A stretch of 64,000 nt of DNA from the NCBI RefSeq assembly GCF_019458805.1, contig NZ_JAIBOA010000002.1:408601-472600 (forward strand), given 5' to 3'. Positions 1 to 8,018 of the stretch are shown piece after piece. The notes below the pieces were generated by a model, which was not told the DNA's origin, did no database searches, and saw only the letters and a program-made list of their open reading frames with translations. The stretch comes from Actinomadura parmotrematis. GTDB taxonomy: Bacteria > Actinomycetota > Actinomycetes > Streptosporangiales > Streptosporangiaceae. The position numbers were made by a program, and so were the translations under genes. The stretch's first letter is position 1. Every line of letters starts with the position of its first letter.

Positions 1-2
1 GC

Positions 3-917
3 GCCGCCGCGGGCGCCGAGCCGGTGGTGCGCAAGCAGGACGTCCCGGCGCTGCTGGACGTCGGCCTCCCGACCGGCAGCCCCCTCACCGAGCTCGCCGG
101 CCTCACCGGGCTGGAGACCGTCAAGGAGGAGATCTCGCTGCTGGTCGCCGGGACGCACGCCGCGCGGCTGCGCACCGAGGCCGGCCTGAAGGTGTCGGCG
201 CCGACCCGGCACCTGGTCTTCACCGGCAACCCCGGCACCGGCAAGACGATGGTGGCGCGGCTCCTCGGCCGCATCTACAAGCGGCTCGGCGTCCTGTCCT
301 CGGGCCACCTGGTGGAGGCGTCCCGCGCCCACCTGGTCGGCGAGTACGTCGGGCAGACCGCGCCGCGCACCCGCCGCCTCGTCGAGCGGGCCCTCGGCGG
401 CGTGCTGTTCGTCGACGAGGCGTACACGCTCAGCCAGTCGTCCTACAAGGGCGACTACGGGTTCGAGGCGATCGCCGAGCTGGTGAAGATGATGGAGGAC
501 CACCGCGAGGACCTCGTCGTCGTCGTCGCCGGGTACGAGCGGGAGATGGCCGAGTTCCTCGCCGCCAACCCGGGCCTGGAGTCGCGCTTCCCCAAGCGGC
601 TGCACTTCGCCGACTACAGCGACGACGAGCTGATCGCGGTGTTCGAGCAGCTCGCCGAGGCCGACGGGTACCGGCTCGCGCCCGGCATGGACGAGGTGCT
701 GCGCCGGGCGCTCCGGCGGGTGCCGCGCGGACCGTCGTTCGGCAACGGGCGGCTCATGCGCAACCTGCTGGACGTCGCGGTCGCCCGCCAGTCCGAGCGG
801 GTCGCGGCGGCGGGCCGCAAGGGCCGCCCGTCGCGCGCCGAGCTCGTCACGCTGCGCCCGTCCGACCTGCCGCCCGTCCTCGACCGCCCGGACGAGCTCC
901 TCGGGCTCTACCTGTAA
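3..917 (+). CDS. AAA+ ATPase, CbxX/CfqX-SpoVK type (5' partial)
   Basis: This is a P-loop ATPase of the CbxX/SpoVK/EccA group, which act as ring-shaped chaperone-like motors. The Walker A motif GNPGTGKT and Walker B motif VLFVDEAYTL are clear, followed by the arginine-finger region ESRFPKRL and a C-terminal AAA lid helix bundle. The frame stays open to the left edge of the window. The first possible start (GTG at 24) has no visible ribosome binding site, so the gene very probably begins outside the window and only its C-terminal domain is seen. In related actinobacterial proteins this domain often follows other modules. The partner or substrate cannot be inferred here. It ends 79 bp before the primase-like gene. 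Confidence 0.85.
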   Translation, partial: AAAGAEPVVRKQDVPALLDVGLPTGSPLTELAGLTGLETVKEEISLLVAGTHAARLRTEAGLKVSAPTRHLVFTGNPGTGKTMVARLLGRIYKRLGVLSSGHLVEASRAHLVGEYVGQTAPRTRRLVERALGGVLFVDEAYTLSQSSYKGDYGFEAIAELVKMMEDHREDLVVVVAGYEREMAEFLAANPGLESRFPKRLHFADYSDDELIAVFEQLAEADGYRLAPGMDEVLRRALRRVPRGPSFGNGRLMRNLLDVAVARQSERVAAAGRKGRPSRAELVTLRPSDLPPVLDRPDELLGLYL

Positions 918-996
918 CCCGGACAGGCGAGTGGTCCGGGGCCGGAACGGGTAGGAACAGGGAGGCTTCCCCGCCGTGACGAGCGAGGGGAGCGCC

Positions 997-2565
997 ATGC
1001 CCGAGGACACCTCGGTCCTCCGCGACCTGGCCGGGCACCAGGCCGCCCGCCTCCACGACGGGACGCTGCCGTGGGCGTGGTGGCTGGAGCACGCCGCCCG
1101 GCACGGCCGCTACGGATTCACCAACACCCTGCTGATCGCGGCGCAGTGGCGCGCCGCCACCGACGTCCGCTCCTACGCCGAGTGGCAGGCCGCCGGCCGC
1201 CAGGTCCGGCGCGGCGAGGCCGGCATCCGGGTCCTCGCGCGGGGCGGCGGGACGCGCCCGGTGTTCGACGTCGCGCAGACCGCCGGGCTGCCGCTGCCGC
1301 GCCCCGAGCCCGGCGAGGCGCGGATCTGGGAGCGGCTCGCCGCCGAGGCGGCCCGGTGCGGCCTGCCCGTCCGCGCCGACGACGGCCCGGACGCCCTCGC
1401 CCACCGGCTCGCCCTCGACCTCGCGCCGCGCGGCCTGCCCCGCGCCGACCTCGTCGCGCGGTCGGTGGCGTTCGTCGTGCTCGCGCGGCTCGGCCTGGAG
1501 CCGCCGCCCCCGGCGTTCCCGTCCCCGGCGGACTGGGCGGACGACCGGCTCGGCGACACCGTGCTGCGGCTCGCGCGGATCCTGCACGCCCGCCTCACCG
1601 ACCCGTCCGGCGATCTGATGTCGGCGGCGCACCGCTTCTTCCGCGCCCGCGTCCGCGACGGCTGGGTGCCCGGCTACCTGGCCGAGCGCGGTTTCGCGCG
1701 CGGCGTGCAGCGCCGCTGGCAGATCGGGTACGCCCCGGCGGGCCGCCGCGACCTGCTCGACCACCTGCTCGGGCTCGGCCACACCGAGCAGGCGGTCGTC
1801 GCGGCGGGCCTCGCCCGGCCGGGCGGCCGCGACACCTTCCGCGACCGGGCGATGTTCGCGATCCGCGCCGAGGGCGGCGCGGTCGCGGGCTTCATCGGCC
1901 GCCGCCGCGACGGCGGCACCGGCCCTAAGTACCTGAACGGCCCGAACACCTCCCTGTTCCGCAAGGGCGAGCTGCTCTACGGGCTGCACGAGGCGTCCGG
2001 CCGCCTCGCCGAGGGCGCCCGTCCCGTCCTGGTGGAGGGGCCGCTCGACGCCATCGCGGTCGACCTGGCGGCGGCGCGCGGCCACGCCGCCGTCGCCACC
2101 TGCGGCGTCGCGGTCACGCCCGCGCAGGTCGCGGCGCTCGCCCGCGCCTGCGACCTGGAGCGGGCGGGCCTGCTCGTCGCGCTCGACGGCGACGCGGCGG
2201 GCCGGTCGGCCGCCGTCCGCGCCTGGCCCGCCCTCGCCGCCGTCCCGGGGCCGGTGGACACCGCCGTCCTGCCCGGGGGCCGCGACCCGGCGCAGCTCCT
2301 GCACGAGGGCGGCCGCGCCGCCGTCCGCGCCGCCCTGCGCTCCCCCGGCCGCCTCCTCGACCTCGTCGTGGACGACGCCGCTTCGCGGGCGGGCGGCCCC
2401 CTCCAGACCAACGAGGCCCGCCTGTCCGCCCTCCGCGCCGCCGTCGCCGTCATCGCCGCCGCCCGCCCCGCCGAGGCCGCCCGCCAGGTCGTCCGCCTGG
2501 CCGCCCGCCTGGACGTCCCGCCCGCCCTCGTCACCGCCGAGCTCCTCACCGCCGCCGCCCCCTGA
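997..2565 (+). CDS. ArdC-like N-terminal domain fused to DnaG-type TOPRIM primase core
   Basis: The first about 100 residues resemble the N-terminal domain of ArdC anti-restriction proteins (WAWWLEHA, YGFTNTLLIAAQW, a W-x-A-x-G-R-x-V-RRGE stretch, then VFDVAQT). From about residue 210 there is a DnaG catalytic-core N-terminal subdomain (GYLAERGF, IGYAPAG, GPKYLNGPNTSLF). It is followed by a TOPRIM domain with the glutamate in VLVEGPLDAI and the DxD-type motif ALDGDAAGR. The zinc-binding domain and DnaB-interaction tail of housekeeping DnaG are absent, so this is not the replicative primase. Such fusions are typical of conjugative plasmids and integrative elements, and this may be a relic. The ATG at 997 is chosen because GAGGGG lies six bases upstream; the GTG at 976 is possible. 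Confidence 0.72.
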   Translation: MPEDTSVLRDLAGHQAARLHDGTLPWAWWLEHAARHGRYGFTNTLLIAAQWRAATDVRSYAEWQAAGRQVRRGEAGIRVLARGGGTRPVFDVAQTAGLPLPRPEPGEARIWERLAAEAARCGLPVRADDGPDALAHRLALDLAPRGLPRADLVARSVAFVVLARLGLEPPPPAFPSPADWADDRLGDTVLRLARILHARLTDPSGDLMSAAHRFFRARVRDGWVPGYLAERGFARGVQRRWQIGYAPAGRRDLLDHLLGLGHTEQAVVAAGLARPGGRDTFRDRAMFAIRAEGGAVAGFIGRRRDGGTGPKYLNGPNTSLFRKGELLYGLHEASGRLAEGARPVLVEGPLDAIAVDLAAARGHAAVATCGVAVTPAQVAALARACDLERAGLLVALDGDAAGRSAAVRAWPALAAVPGPVDTAVLPGGRDPAQLLHEGGRAAVRAALRSPGRLLDLVVDDAASRAGGPLQTNEARLSALRAAVAVIAAARPAEAARQVVRLAARLDVPPALVTAELLTAAAP

Positions 2566-2576
2566 CCGCCCGGTCA

Positions 2577-3095
2577 TCAAAAGGTGCGCAGCGAGGCGAT
2601 CTTCCAGTGGCCGCCGGTGCGGACCGCGTCGACGGTGAGCAGGGCGGCGGCGTAGGCGGTCCGGCCGTCGGCGGCGCCGGTGCTGCGCTGGTCGGCGTAG
2701 ACGATCAGATGGGCGCGGTCGCCGCGCAGGGAGGTGACGGCGCTGTCGGTGACGGTCGTGGTGAGGACGAGCTTGCGCGCCGGTCCCTGCTGCCCGACCT
2801 TGGCGAACAGCGCCGCGTACTGGCCGGTGGCGGCGCCCGTCAGGGACGCCTTCACGGCGGCGGCGGTCCTGGCCGGGTCGGTGTAGGCGTAGGAGAACAC
2901 GCCGTTGACGATCTGCGTGACGGCGCCCTTCACCTCGCTGGTGCGGGCGTTGTCGGTGAGCGCGACGTTGCGGACGGCGGCGCCGCCGCGCAGGGCGTCC
3001 GCCTTCTGGTGGGCGAGGACGGCGAAGCCCGCGAGCGCCACGGCGGCGGCGCCGAGGGCGGCGGGCGCGCGCAGCGGGCCGGTGGGGAGGTTCAT
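2577..3095 (-). CDS. Mce-associated membrane protein (type B', last gene of mce operon)
   Basis: A 172-residue protein with one N-terminal membrane helix (AALGAAAVALAGFAVLAHQ) and an extracytoplasmic NTF2-like domain typical of Mce-associated proteins. It is a clear paralogue of the product of 3652-4197: both share a VFSYAYTDP/VLSYTPAT segment, a QYAALFAKVGQQ/QYGRLYATVAAQ segment and a C-terminal RTGGHWKIASLR/RRDGRWLISAIQ segment. The start at 3095 has a GAAGGGA ribosome binding site; the frame extends further upstream but overlaps the preceding gene. Mce-associated proteins are thought to stabilise or assist the Mce lipid-import complex. It is the terminal gene of the operon. Confidence 0.85.
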   Translation of the reverse strand: MNLPTGPLRAPAALGAAAVALAGFAVLAHQKADALRGGAAVRNVALTDNARTSEVKGAVTQIVNGVFSYAYTDPARTAAAVKASLTGAATGQYAALFAKVGQQGPARKLVLTTTVTDSAVTSLRGDRAHLIVYADQRSTGAADGRTAYAAALLTVDAVRTGGHWKIASLRTF

Positions 3096-3106
3096 GCGGC
3101 GTCCCT

Positions 3107-3649
3107 TCAGGATCCGTTCGCCGGTGCCTGCCCGAGCGCGCTGACCTTCCACCCGGCAGGGGTGCGGGTGAGGCGGGCGACGAGGCGGCTCTGCTTGCTG
3201 GACGGGGCGCCCTGCGCGGGCGTGACGGTGATCTGGACGGCGGTGAGGACGGTCGCCCGCCCCGCCCGCTCGTCCAGCTCGCCGACGGCGCCGTCCAGGA
3301 CCTTGGCGGTCGTGACGGTCCGGCCGCGCTGGACGTCGGCCTTGAACTGCGCGCCGCCCTGGACGAGCTGGTCGTGCAGCTCGCCGGTGGAGGAGTCGCG
3401 CCAGACCTTCAGGCCCGCGTCCACCGTGCGGTAGTCGAGGGTGCTGAGGTTCTGGACGCCCTGCTCGCCGGCCTGGAGGACCTGCTCGCGCAGCCAAGAG
3501 TAGCGGAGCGAGGAGTCGTGGGCGGCCGCGTACCAGCCCCACCCGAACCAGGCGGCGGCGACGGCCGCCGCGCAGAGCAGGGCGGCGGCGGTGCGCGGCA
3601 GGGCGCGCTCCTCCCGCACCGCCGGGGGTCTCTCGGTCGTCACGGTCAT
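3107..3649 (-). CDS. Mce-associated membrane protein (type A')
   Basis: A 180-residue protein with an N-terminal cytoplasmic tail, one membrane helix (about residues 18-38) and an extracytoplasmic domain. It resembles the product of 4194-4700: LSTLDYRTVDAGLKVW/STGELHDQL here aligns with LNSMDARNVEGGLQAW/STGQLHDRL there, and both end in LARTPAGW-like segments. The ATG at 3649 starts two bases after the stop of the upstream gene, so the two are surely cotranslated. Function is inferred from the position at the end of an mce operon. Confidence 0.85.
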   Translation of the reverse strand: MTVTTERPPAVREERALPRTAAALLCAAAVAAAWFGWGWYAAAHDSSLRYSWLREQVLQAGEQGVQNLSTLDYRTVDAGLKVWRDSSTGELHDQLVQGGAQFKADVQRGRTVTTAKVLDGAVGELDERAGRATVLTAVQITVTPAQGAPSSKQSRLVARLTRTPAGWKVSALGQAPANGS

Positions 3650-3651
3650 GG

Positions 3652-4197
3652 TCACCTCGCCTGGATCGCGCTGATGAGCCAGCGGCCGTCGCGGCGCACG
3701 GCCGTGACGGCGAGCTGCGCGGCGGCCGTCGTGGGCCGCCCCCTGCCGCGCGCGGACGTCTGGTCGAGGAAGACCAGCAGCCGCGCGGTGCCCCCCGCCA
3801 GGGAGATCACGCCGGTGCGGACGACCCGCGTGGTCAGCGTGACGCGCTGCGCGGGCGCCTGCGCGGCGACCGTCGCGTACAGCCGCCCGTACTGGGCGGC
3901 GGCCGCGCCGGTCAGCACCTCGGACGCGGCCCGCCGGGTCTCGGCGACGGTGGCCGGGGTGTAGGAGAGGACGCGGCCGAGGGCGGTCCCGACGTCCCCG
4001 GCGACCTCGGCCGTCGCCGGGCCGTCCAGCACCGCCCGGTTCGGCGGGGCGGGCGGGGCGCCGTCGGGCGCGGCGGCGCGGAGGACGGCGCCGGTGCACG
4101 CGAGCAGCAGCGCGAGGGCGGCGGGCAGCAGCCCGCGGGCGCGCCGCCGGGGCGGCCGGGGGCGGGCGGGTGCGGCGGTCCGCGCGGTGAGGGTCAT
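3652..4197 (-). CDS. Mce-associated membrane protein (type B)
   Basis: A 181-residue protein with an Arg/Pro-rich N-terminus, a membrane helix (GLLPAALALLLACTGAVL) and an extracytoplasmic domain. Its start codon overlaps the stop of the upstream gene (ATGA at 4194-4197), indicating translational coupling. It is paralogous to the 2577-3095 product. Together with 4194-4700 it forms a two-gene unit (A-B) that is repeated immediately downstream as A'-B'. Confidence 0.85.
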   Translation of the reverse strand: MTLTARTAAPARPRPPRRRARGLLPAALALLLACTGAVLRAAAPDGAPPAPPNRAVLDGPATAEVAGDVGTALGRVLSYTPATVAETRRAASEVLTGAAAAQYGRLYATVAAQAPAQRVTLTTRVVRTGVISLAGGTARLLVFLDQTSARGRGRPTTAAAQLAVTAVRRDGRWLISAIQAR

Positions 4198-4700
4198 GCG
4201 CGGCCTCCGGACGGGACGAGGGTGAGCGACGACAGCCGCCAGCCGGCGGGGGTGCGGGCGAGGCCCGCCTCGTAGCGCTTGCGTTGCAGGGCGGTGCCGC
4301 CCTTGGCGGTGGTCAGCGTGATCTGCACCGACGCGATGATGCGGGCGCCTCCGGTCGCGGAGTCCAGGTCGGTGACGGCGGCGGCGAGGACGGTCGCGGC
4401 GGCGGTCGCCCTGGACGCGCGCAGCTTCTTGCGGCTGGCCGGCAGGTCGGCGCGGAGCCGGTCGTGGAGCTGCCCGGTGGAGGCGTTCAGCCAGGCTTGC
4501 AGGCCGCCCTCGACGTTGCGCGCGTCCATGCTGTTCAGCGTCGCGACCTCCTGCGTGCCGGTGCGCAGCACCAGGTCCCGTTCGCGGCCCCGGGCGCCGT
4601 CGTCGGCGCCGGCGCGGCCGCCGGACACGAACGGCCAGGCCGCCCAGGCGAGGAAGGCGGCCGCGAGCAGGACGGCGCCCCAGGCAGCGAGCCGCCTCAT
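4194..4700 (-). CDS. Mce-associated membrane protein (type A)
   Basis: A 168-residue protein with a membrane helix at residues 5-25 (WGAVLLAAAFLAWAAWPFV) and an extracytoplasmic domain containing LNSMDARNVEGGLQAW. It overlaps the preceding mceF-like gene by four bases (4697-4700) and the following gene by four bases. It is the first of the four accessory genes at the 3' end of the operon and pairs by sequence with 3107-3649. The role is inferred: an accessory or stabilising component of the Mce importer at the outer face of the membrane. Confidence 0.85.
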   Translation of the reverse strand: MRRLAAWGAVLLAAAFLAWAAWPFVSGGRAGADDGARGRERDLVLRTGTQEVATLNSMDARNVEGGLQAWLNASTGQLHDRLRADLPASRKKLRASRATAAATVLAAAVTDLDSATGGARIIASVQITLTTAKGGTALQRKRYEAGLARTPAGWRLSSLTLVPSGGRA

Positions 4701-5938
4701 CGGCCCGCGCCCGTCAGCCCGAGCAGGTCGGCGGCGGCGGGCGGCAGGCCGGGCAGGCCGAGCGCGCCCGGCAGGGCGCCCGCGCCGGTCGCCGCGACCG
4801 ATCCGGGCTTGGCGGGCGCGGGCAGCGGCCCGCCCTTCGGGGCGTTGGCGGCGCCGCGCACGTTGACGCCGCTGGACGCGGGGGCGGTGCAGCGCGCTGC
4901 GGTGTTGAACGGCGCCCCGGCGCTGGTGTCGGTGCCGTTGCGGTAGGGCGTGCCTCCGTAGCCGGACACGCAGGGCGGCGGGTCGAAGAACGTGGTGACC
5001 ATGCCGAACTGGAGCCGCCCGTCCTTGACCATCGACGTGGCGGCCGAGACCGCCGCGGGCACGTTGGCGAGCAGCTCCTCCAAGGCGCGCGAGCGGGTCG
5101 CGAACACGTCCGACACGCTCGTCAAGTTGGCCAGCAGGACGCTGAAATCGGGGTCGAGGTCGCGCAGCAGCCCGGCGACCTCGGCGGACGCGCCCGGCCC
5201 GGCGGCGATGACGCGCCGCAGGTCGCCGTCGGAGGCGCGGAGCTGCGCGGCGAGCAGCCGGGCGTTCCGGCCGAACGACGCGAGCGCGGCGGCCTCGTCG
5301 TTCTGGGTGCGCAGGACGGCGCCGCCGTCGTGGATGAGCGTCGTCGTCGGGACGATGTGCCGGTCGGCGGTCGCGGTGAACGCGCGGCCGCTGTCCAGGA
5401 GCGCCTGGAGGTTCGGTCCCTGGCCCGCGAACGCGGTGCCGAACTCGTCGACGACCGTGCGGAGCGCGTCCAGCGGCACCGACGCGGCGAGGGCGTCCAC
5501 GCTGGTCAGCAGGTCGGTGACGGGGGCGGGGGTGCTGGTCGCGGCGCGCGGGATGGTGGCGCCCGCCGCCAGGTAGGGGCCGCCGCCCCGGGCCGGCCGC
5601 AGGTCGAGGTACTGCTCGCCGACGGCGGAGCGGTTCGCGACGACGGCCCGCGTCCCGGCCGGGATGCGCGGCGCGCCGTCGTCGATGTGCAGCTCGGCGA
5701 CGACGCCGTCGCCGGTGAGCCGGACCGGCCCGACGCGGCCGACGGACGTGCCGAGGTAGGTGACGTCGGCGTTGGTGGTGAGGCCGCCGGTCTGCGCCAG
5801 GTCCACCTTGACGGTGTAGTAGCCGCTCATCCCGACGAGCCGCCCGAGGTCGGCGTAGTGCAGGCCGACGAAGGCGACGGCGAGGGACCCGGCGACCGCG
5901 AACGCGATCACCTTGAGCCGGGTGGCGAGCGTGATCAT
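4697..5938 (-). CDS. MCE family protein, sixth Mce subunit (MceF position)
   Basis: A 413-residue MlaD/MCE protein. It has an N-terminal membrane helix (VIAFAVAGSLAVAFVGLHY), then the MCE domain (YYTVKVDLAQTGGLTTNADVTYLGTSVGRV, ANRSAVGEQYLDLRP) and a long helical region that in this family forms a lipid-conducting needle with the other five Mce proteins. A Pro/Gly/Ala-rich tail with a few cysteines follows. It overlaps the MceE-like gene by four bases. Mce systems import lipids or sterols across the cell envelope; the substrate cannot be told from sequence. Confidence 0.93.
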   Translation of the reverse strand: MITLATRLKVIAFAVAGSLAVAFVGLHYADLGRLVGMSGYYTVKVDLAQTGGLTTNADVTYLGTSVGRVGPVRLTGDGVVAELHIDDGAPRIPAGTRAVVANRSAVGEQYLDLRPARGGGPYLAAGATIPRAATSTPAPVTDLLTSVDALAASVPLDALRTVVDEFGTAFAGQGPNLQALLDSGRAFTATADRHIVPTTTLIHDGGAVLRTQNDEAAALASFGRNARLLAAQLRASDGDLRRVIAAGPGASAEVAGLLRDLDPDFSVLLANLTSVSDVFATRSRALEELLANVPAAVSAATSMVKDGRLQFGMVTTFFDPPPCVSGYGGTPYRNGTDTSAGAPFNTAARCTAPASSGVNVRGAANAPKGGPLPAPAKPGSVAATGAGALPGALGLPGLPPAAADLLGLTGAGR

Positions 5939-7035
5939 GAGCGGCTCCCGGTGGCGGGCGGCAGCGGCAGCGGCGGGGCCGCCGCGTCGGCCCCGGCGGC
6001 GCCGCCGTCCGCGAGGTCCTTGCCGGGCCAGGTGGACGGCTGCTCCAGCGGCGGCACGATCTCGGTGCCGGGCACGGCGGCGGTGCGCAGGTAGGCGTTC
6101 AGGTAGTCGCCCTTGATCGCGGGCAGGACGGCGTCGGTGAAGGGGAAGGTGAGCAGCACCTGGAGCGCGTTCGGCAGGTCGTGGCCGGCGTCGGCGAGGC
6201 GCCGCAGCGTCGGCGCGAGGGCGCGCAGGTCGGCGACGAGGTCGTCGCGGGTGGCGTTGACCGTCCGCACGGCGGTGTCCGACAGCGCGTCCAGCGACGC
6301 CAGCATCCGCACGAGCTGCCCGCGCTGCCGCTCCAGCACCTTCAGGCCGGGCCCGAGGTCGTCCAGCACCTTGCCGATCTGGTCGCGGCGGTCGTTCATG
6401 GTCGCCGACAGGCGGGCGAGGCCGTCGAGGGCGCCGGTGATGCCGTCCCGGTTGTCGTTCAGGCTGGTGGTGAGGTCGCGGACGCGTTCCAGCAGCGACC
6501 GGATCTGCGGCTCGTTGCCGTGCAGGGCCCGGTTCAGCTCGGTGGTGATGGTGCGGAGCTGGGCGATGCCGCCGCCGTTCAGCAGCATCGACAGGGCGCC
6601 GAGCACCTCCTCCACCTCGGGGTTGCGGTTGGTGCGGGCGAGCGGGATCGTCGCGCCCGCCAGCGTCCCGGACGCGCCGCGCGACGGCGGCGTCAGCGCG
6701 ATGTACTTCTCCCCCAGCAGGCTGGACTGGCGGAGCTGGGCGTAGGCGTTGGCGGGCAGCCGCACCTTGGCGTTGACGAGCATGGTGACCTCGGCCGTCC
6801 AGCCGCCGGCGGGGAGCGCCACCTTCGTGACGCGGCCGACCGCGACGTCGTTGACCTTCACGGCGGACTGCGGCACGAGGTTCAGCACGTTGGCGAACTG
6901 CGCCCGCACCGTGTACGGGTGGTCGCCGACGTCGGCGCCGCCGGGCAACGGGAGGTCCTGCACGCCGAGGCCGCAGGAGGACAGCGGCAGGACGGCGGCG
7001 AGGGCGAGCACCGCCGCGGCGCGCGCCCGCCTCAC
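5935..7035 (-). CDS. MCE family lipoprotein (MceE/LprK position)
   Basis: A 366-residue Mce protein that differs from its neighbours in having a lipoprotein signal peptide: a hydrophobic core and lipobox LSSC with cysteine at about residue 21. The MCE domain follows (YTVRAQFANVLNLVPQSAVKVNDVAVGRV, LLGEKYIALTPP), then a long helical domain. A lipoprotein in the fifth position matches the canonical mceA-F order, where MceE (LprK type) is the lipid-anchored subunit. It overlaps both neighbours by four bases. Confidence 0.94.
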   Translation of the reverse strand: MRRARAAAVLALAAVLPLSSCGLGVQDLPLPGGADVGDHPYTVRAQFANVLNLVPQSAVKVNDVAVGRVTKVALPAGGWTAEVTMLVNAKVRLPANAYAQLRQSSLLGEKYIALTPPSRGASGTLAGATIPLARTNRNPEVEEVLGALSMLLNGGGIAQLRTITTELNRALHGNEPQIRSLLERVRDLTTSLNDNRDGITGALDGLARLSATMNDRRDQIGKVLDDLGPGLKVLERQRGQLVRMLASLDALSDTAVRTVNATRDDLVADLRALAPTLRRLADAGHDLPNALQVLLTFPFTDAVLPAIKGDYLNAYLRTAAVPGTEIVPPLEQPSTWPGKDLADGGAAGADAAAPPLPLPPATGSRS

Positions 7036-8018
7036 CGGCCCGCTCCGGACGCGAGCGGCAGCATCTCGTCGAGGTTGCCGCGGCCCATCAGCGTCCGCGT
7101 CGCCGGGTCGTAGGCGTTCAGCAGGTTGTCGACGTTGAGCGGCTGCACGTCCAGGGCCTCGGCGAGCGAGGCGCGCTGCGCCACGAGCGTGCGGGTGATC
7201 CCGGCGAGCTTGGTGACGTTCGTTTTCAGCGCCGCCCGGTTGTCGTGCACGAACCGCTGGACGCGGCCGAGCGCGTCGGCGAGGGCGCGCAGGGCGCCGG
7301 CGAGGTTCTCGCGGTCGGCGGCGAGGAAGCCGGTAACGCCGGCGAGCTGCTGTTCGGCCTGGCGGACGCGCCCGTCGTTGGCGCGCAGCATGGTGGTGAA
7401 CCTCTGCAGGTTGTCGATGGTGGCGAACAGGTCCTTCTGCGACCCGGTCAGCGTCCGCGCCGCCTTCCCGAGGCCGTCGACGGTGGTGCGGAGCGCGAGG
7501 CCGTTGCCGTCGAGGTTCTTCGCGCCGGTGCCGAGGGCGCCCGACAGCGCGCCGTCCTTGTCCAGCCCGTTCGGGCCGAGGTCGTTCGCGAGCTTGGTGA
7601 GGCTCGCGTAGACCTTGTCCAGCTCCATCGGGGTCGCGGTCCGCTCGACGGGGATGCTCGCGCCGTCCGCCATCGTCGCCCCGCCGGTGTAGGCGGGGGT
7701 GAGCTGGACGTACCGGTCGGCGACCAGGCTCGGCGCGACGGCGACGGCGCGCGCCCCCGCCGGGACGTCCACGCCGTGGTCGACGGTGAGGCGGACGCGG
7801 ACGCGGGTGCCCTCGGCGCGCACGGCGTCGACCGTCCCGACGCGGACGCCGAGGATCCGCACGTCCGACCCCGCGTACACGCCGATGCCCTCGGCGAAGT
7901 AGACGGTGATGCCGGTGCCCGGCGGCGGCCGGAACACGATCAGCGCGGCGGCGGCGAGGAGCAGGACGAGCCCGAGCGCGAGGGCGCCGACCCCGGCCCG
8001 CAGCTTGGTGATCATCAT
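7032..8018 (-). CDS. MCE family protein (MceD position)
   Basis: A 328-residue Mce protein with an N-terminal membrane helix (ALALGLVLLLAAAALIVF). Its MCE domain contains ITVYFAEGIGVYAGSDVRILGVRVG and SLVADRYVQLTP, followed by a predicted long helical region (SLTKLANDLGPNGLDKDGALS). The coding sequence overlaps both flanking genes by four bases, so the whole run is one translationally coupled unit. It is the fourth of six Mce subunits. Confidence 0.93.
   Translation of the reverse strand: MMITKLRAGVGALALGLVLLLAAAALIVFRPPPGTGITVYFAEGIGVYAGSDVRILGVRVGTVDAVRAEGTRVRVRLTVDHGVDVPAGARAVAVAPSLVADRYVQLTPAYTGGATMADGASIPVERTATPMELDKVYASLTKLANDLGPNGLDKDGALSGALGTGAKNLDGNGLALRTTVDGLGKAARTLTGSQKDLFATIDNLQRFTTMLRANDGRVRQAEQQLAGVTGFLAADRENLAGALRALADALGRVQRFVHDNRAALKTNVTKLAGITRTLVAQRASLAEALDVQPLNVDNLLNAYDPATRTLMGRGNLDEMLPLASGAGR

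Noticed and set aside
847..2580. 577-codon minus-strand open frame across the primase gene
   Set aside because: Its product is Gly/Arg/Ala low-complexity with no domain, and its codon third positions are not GC-biased in the coding way; it is the antisense shadow of the plus-strand gene.
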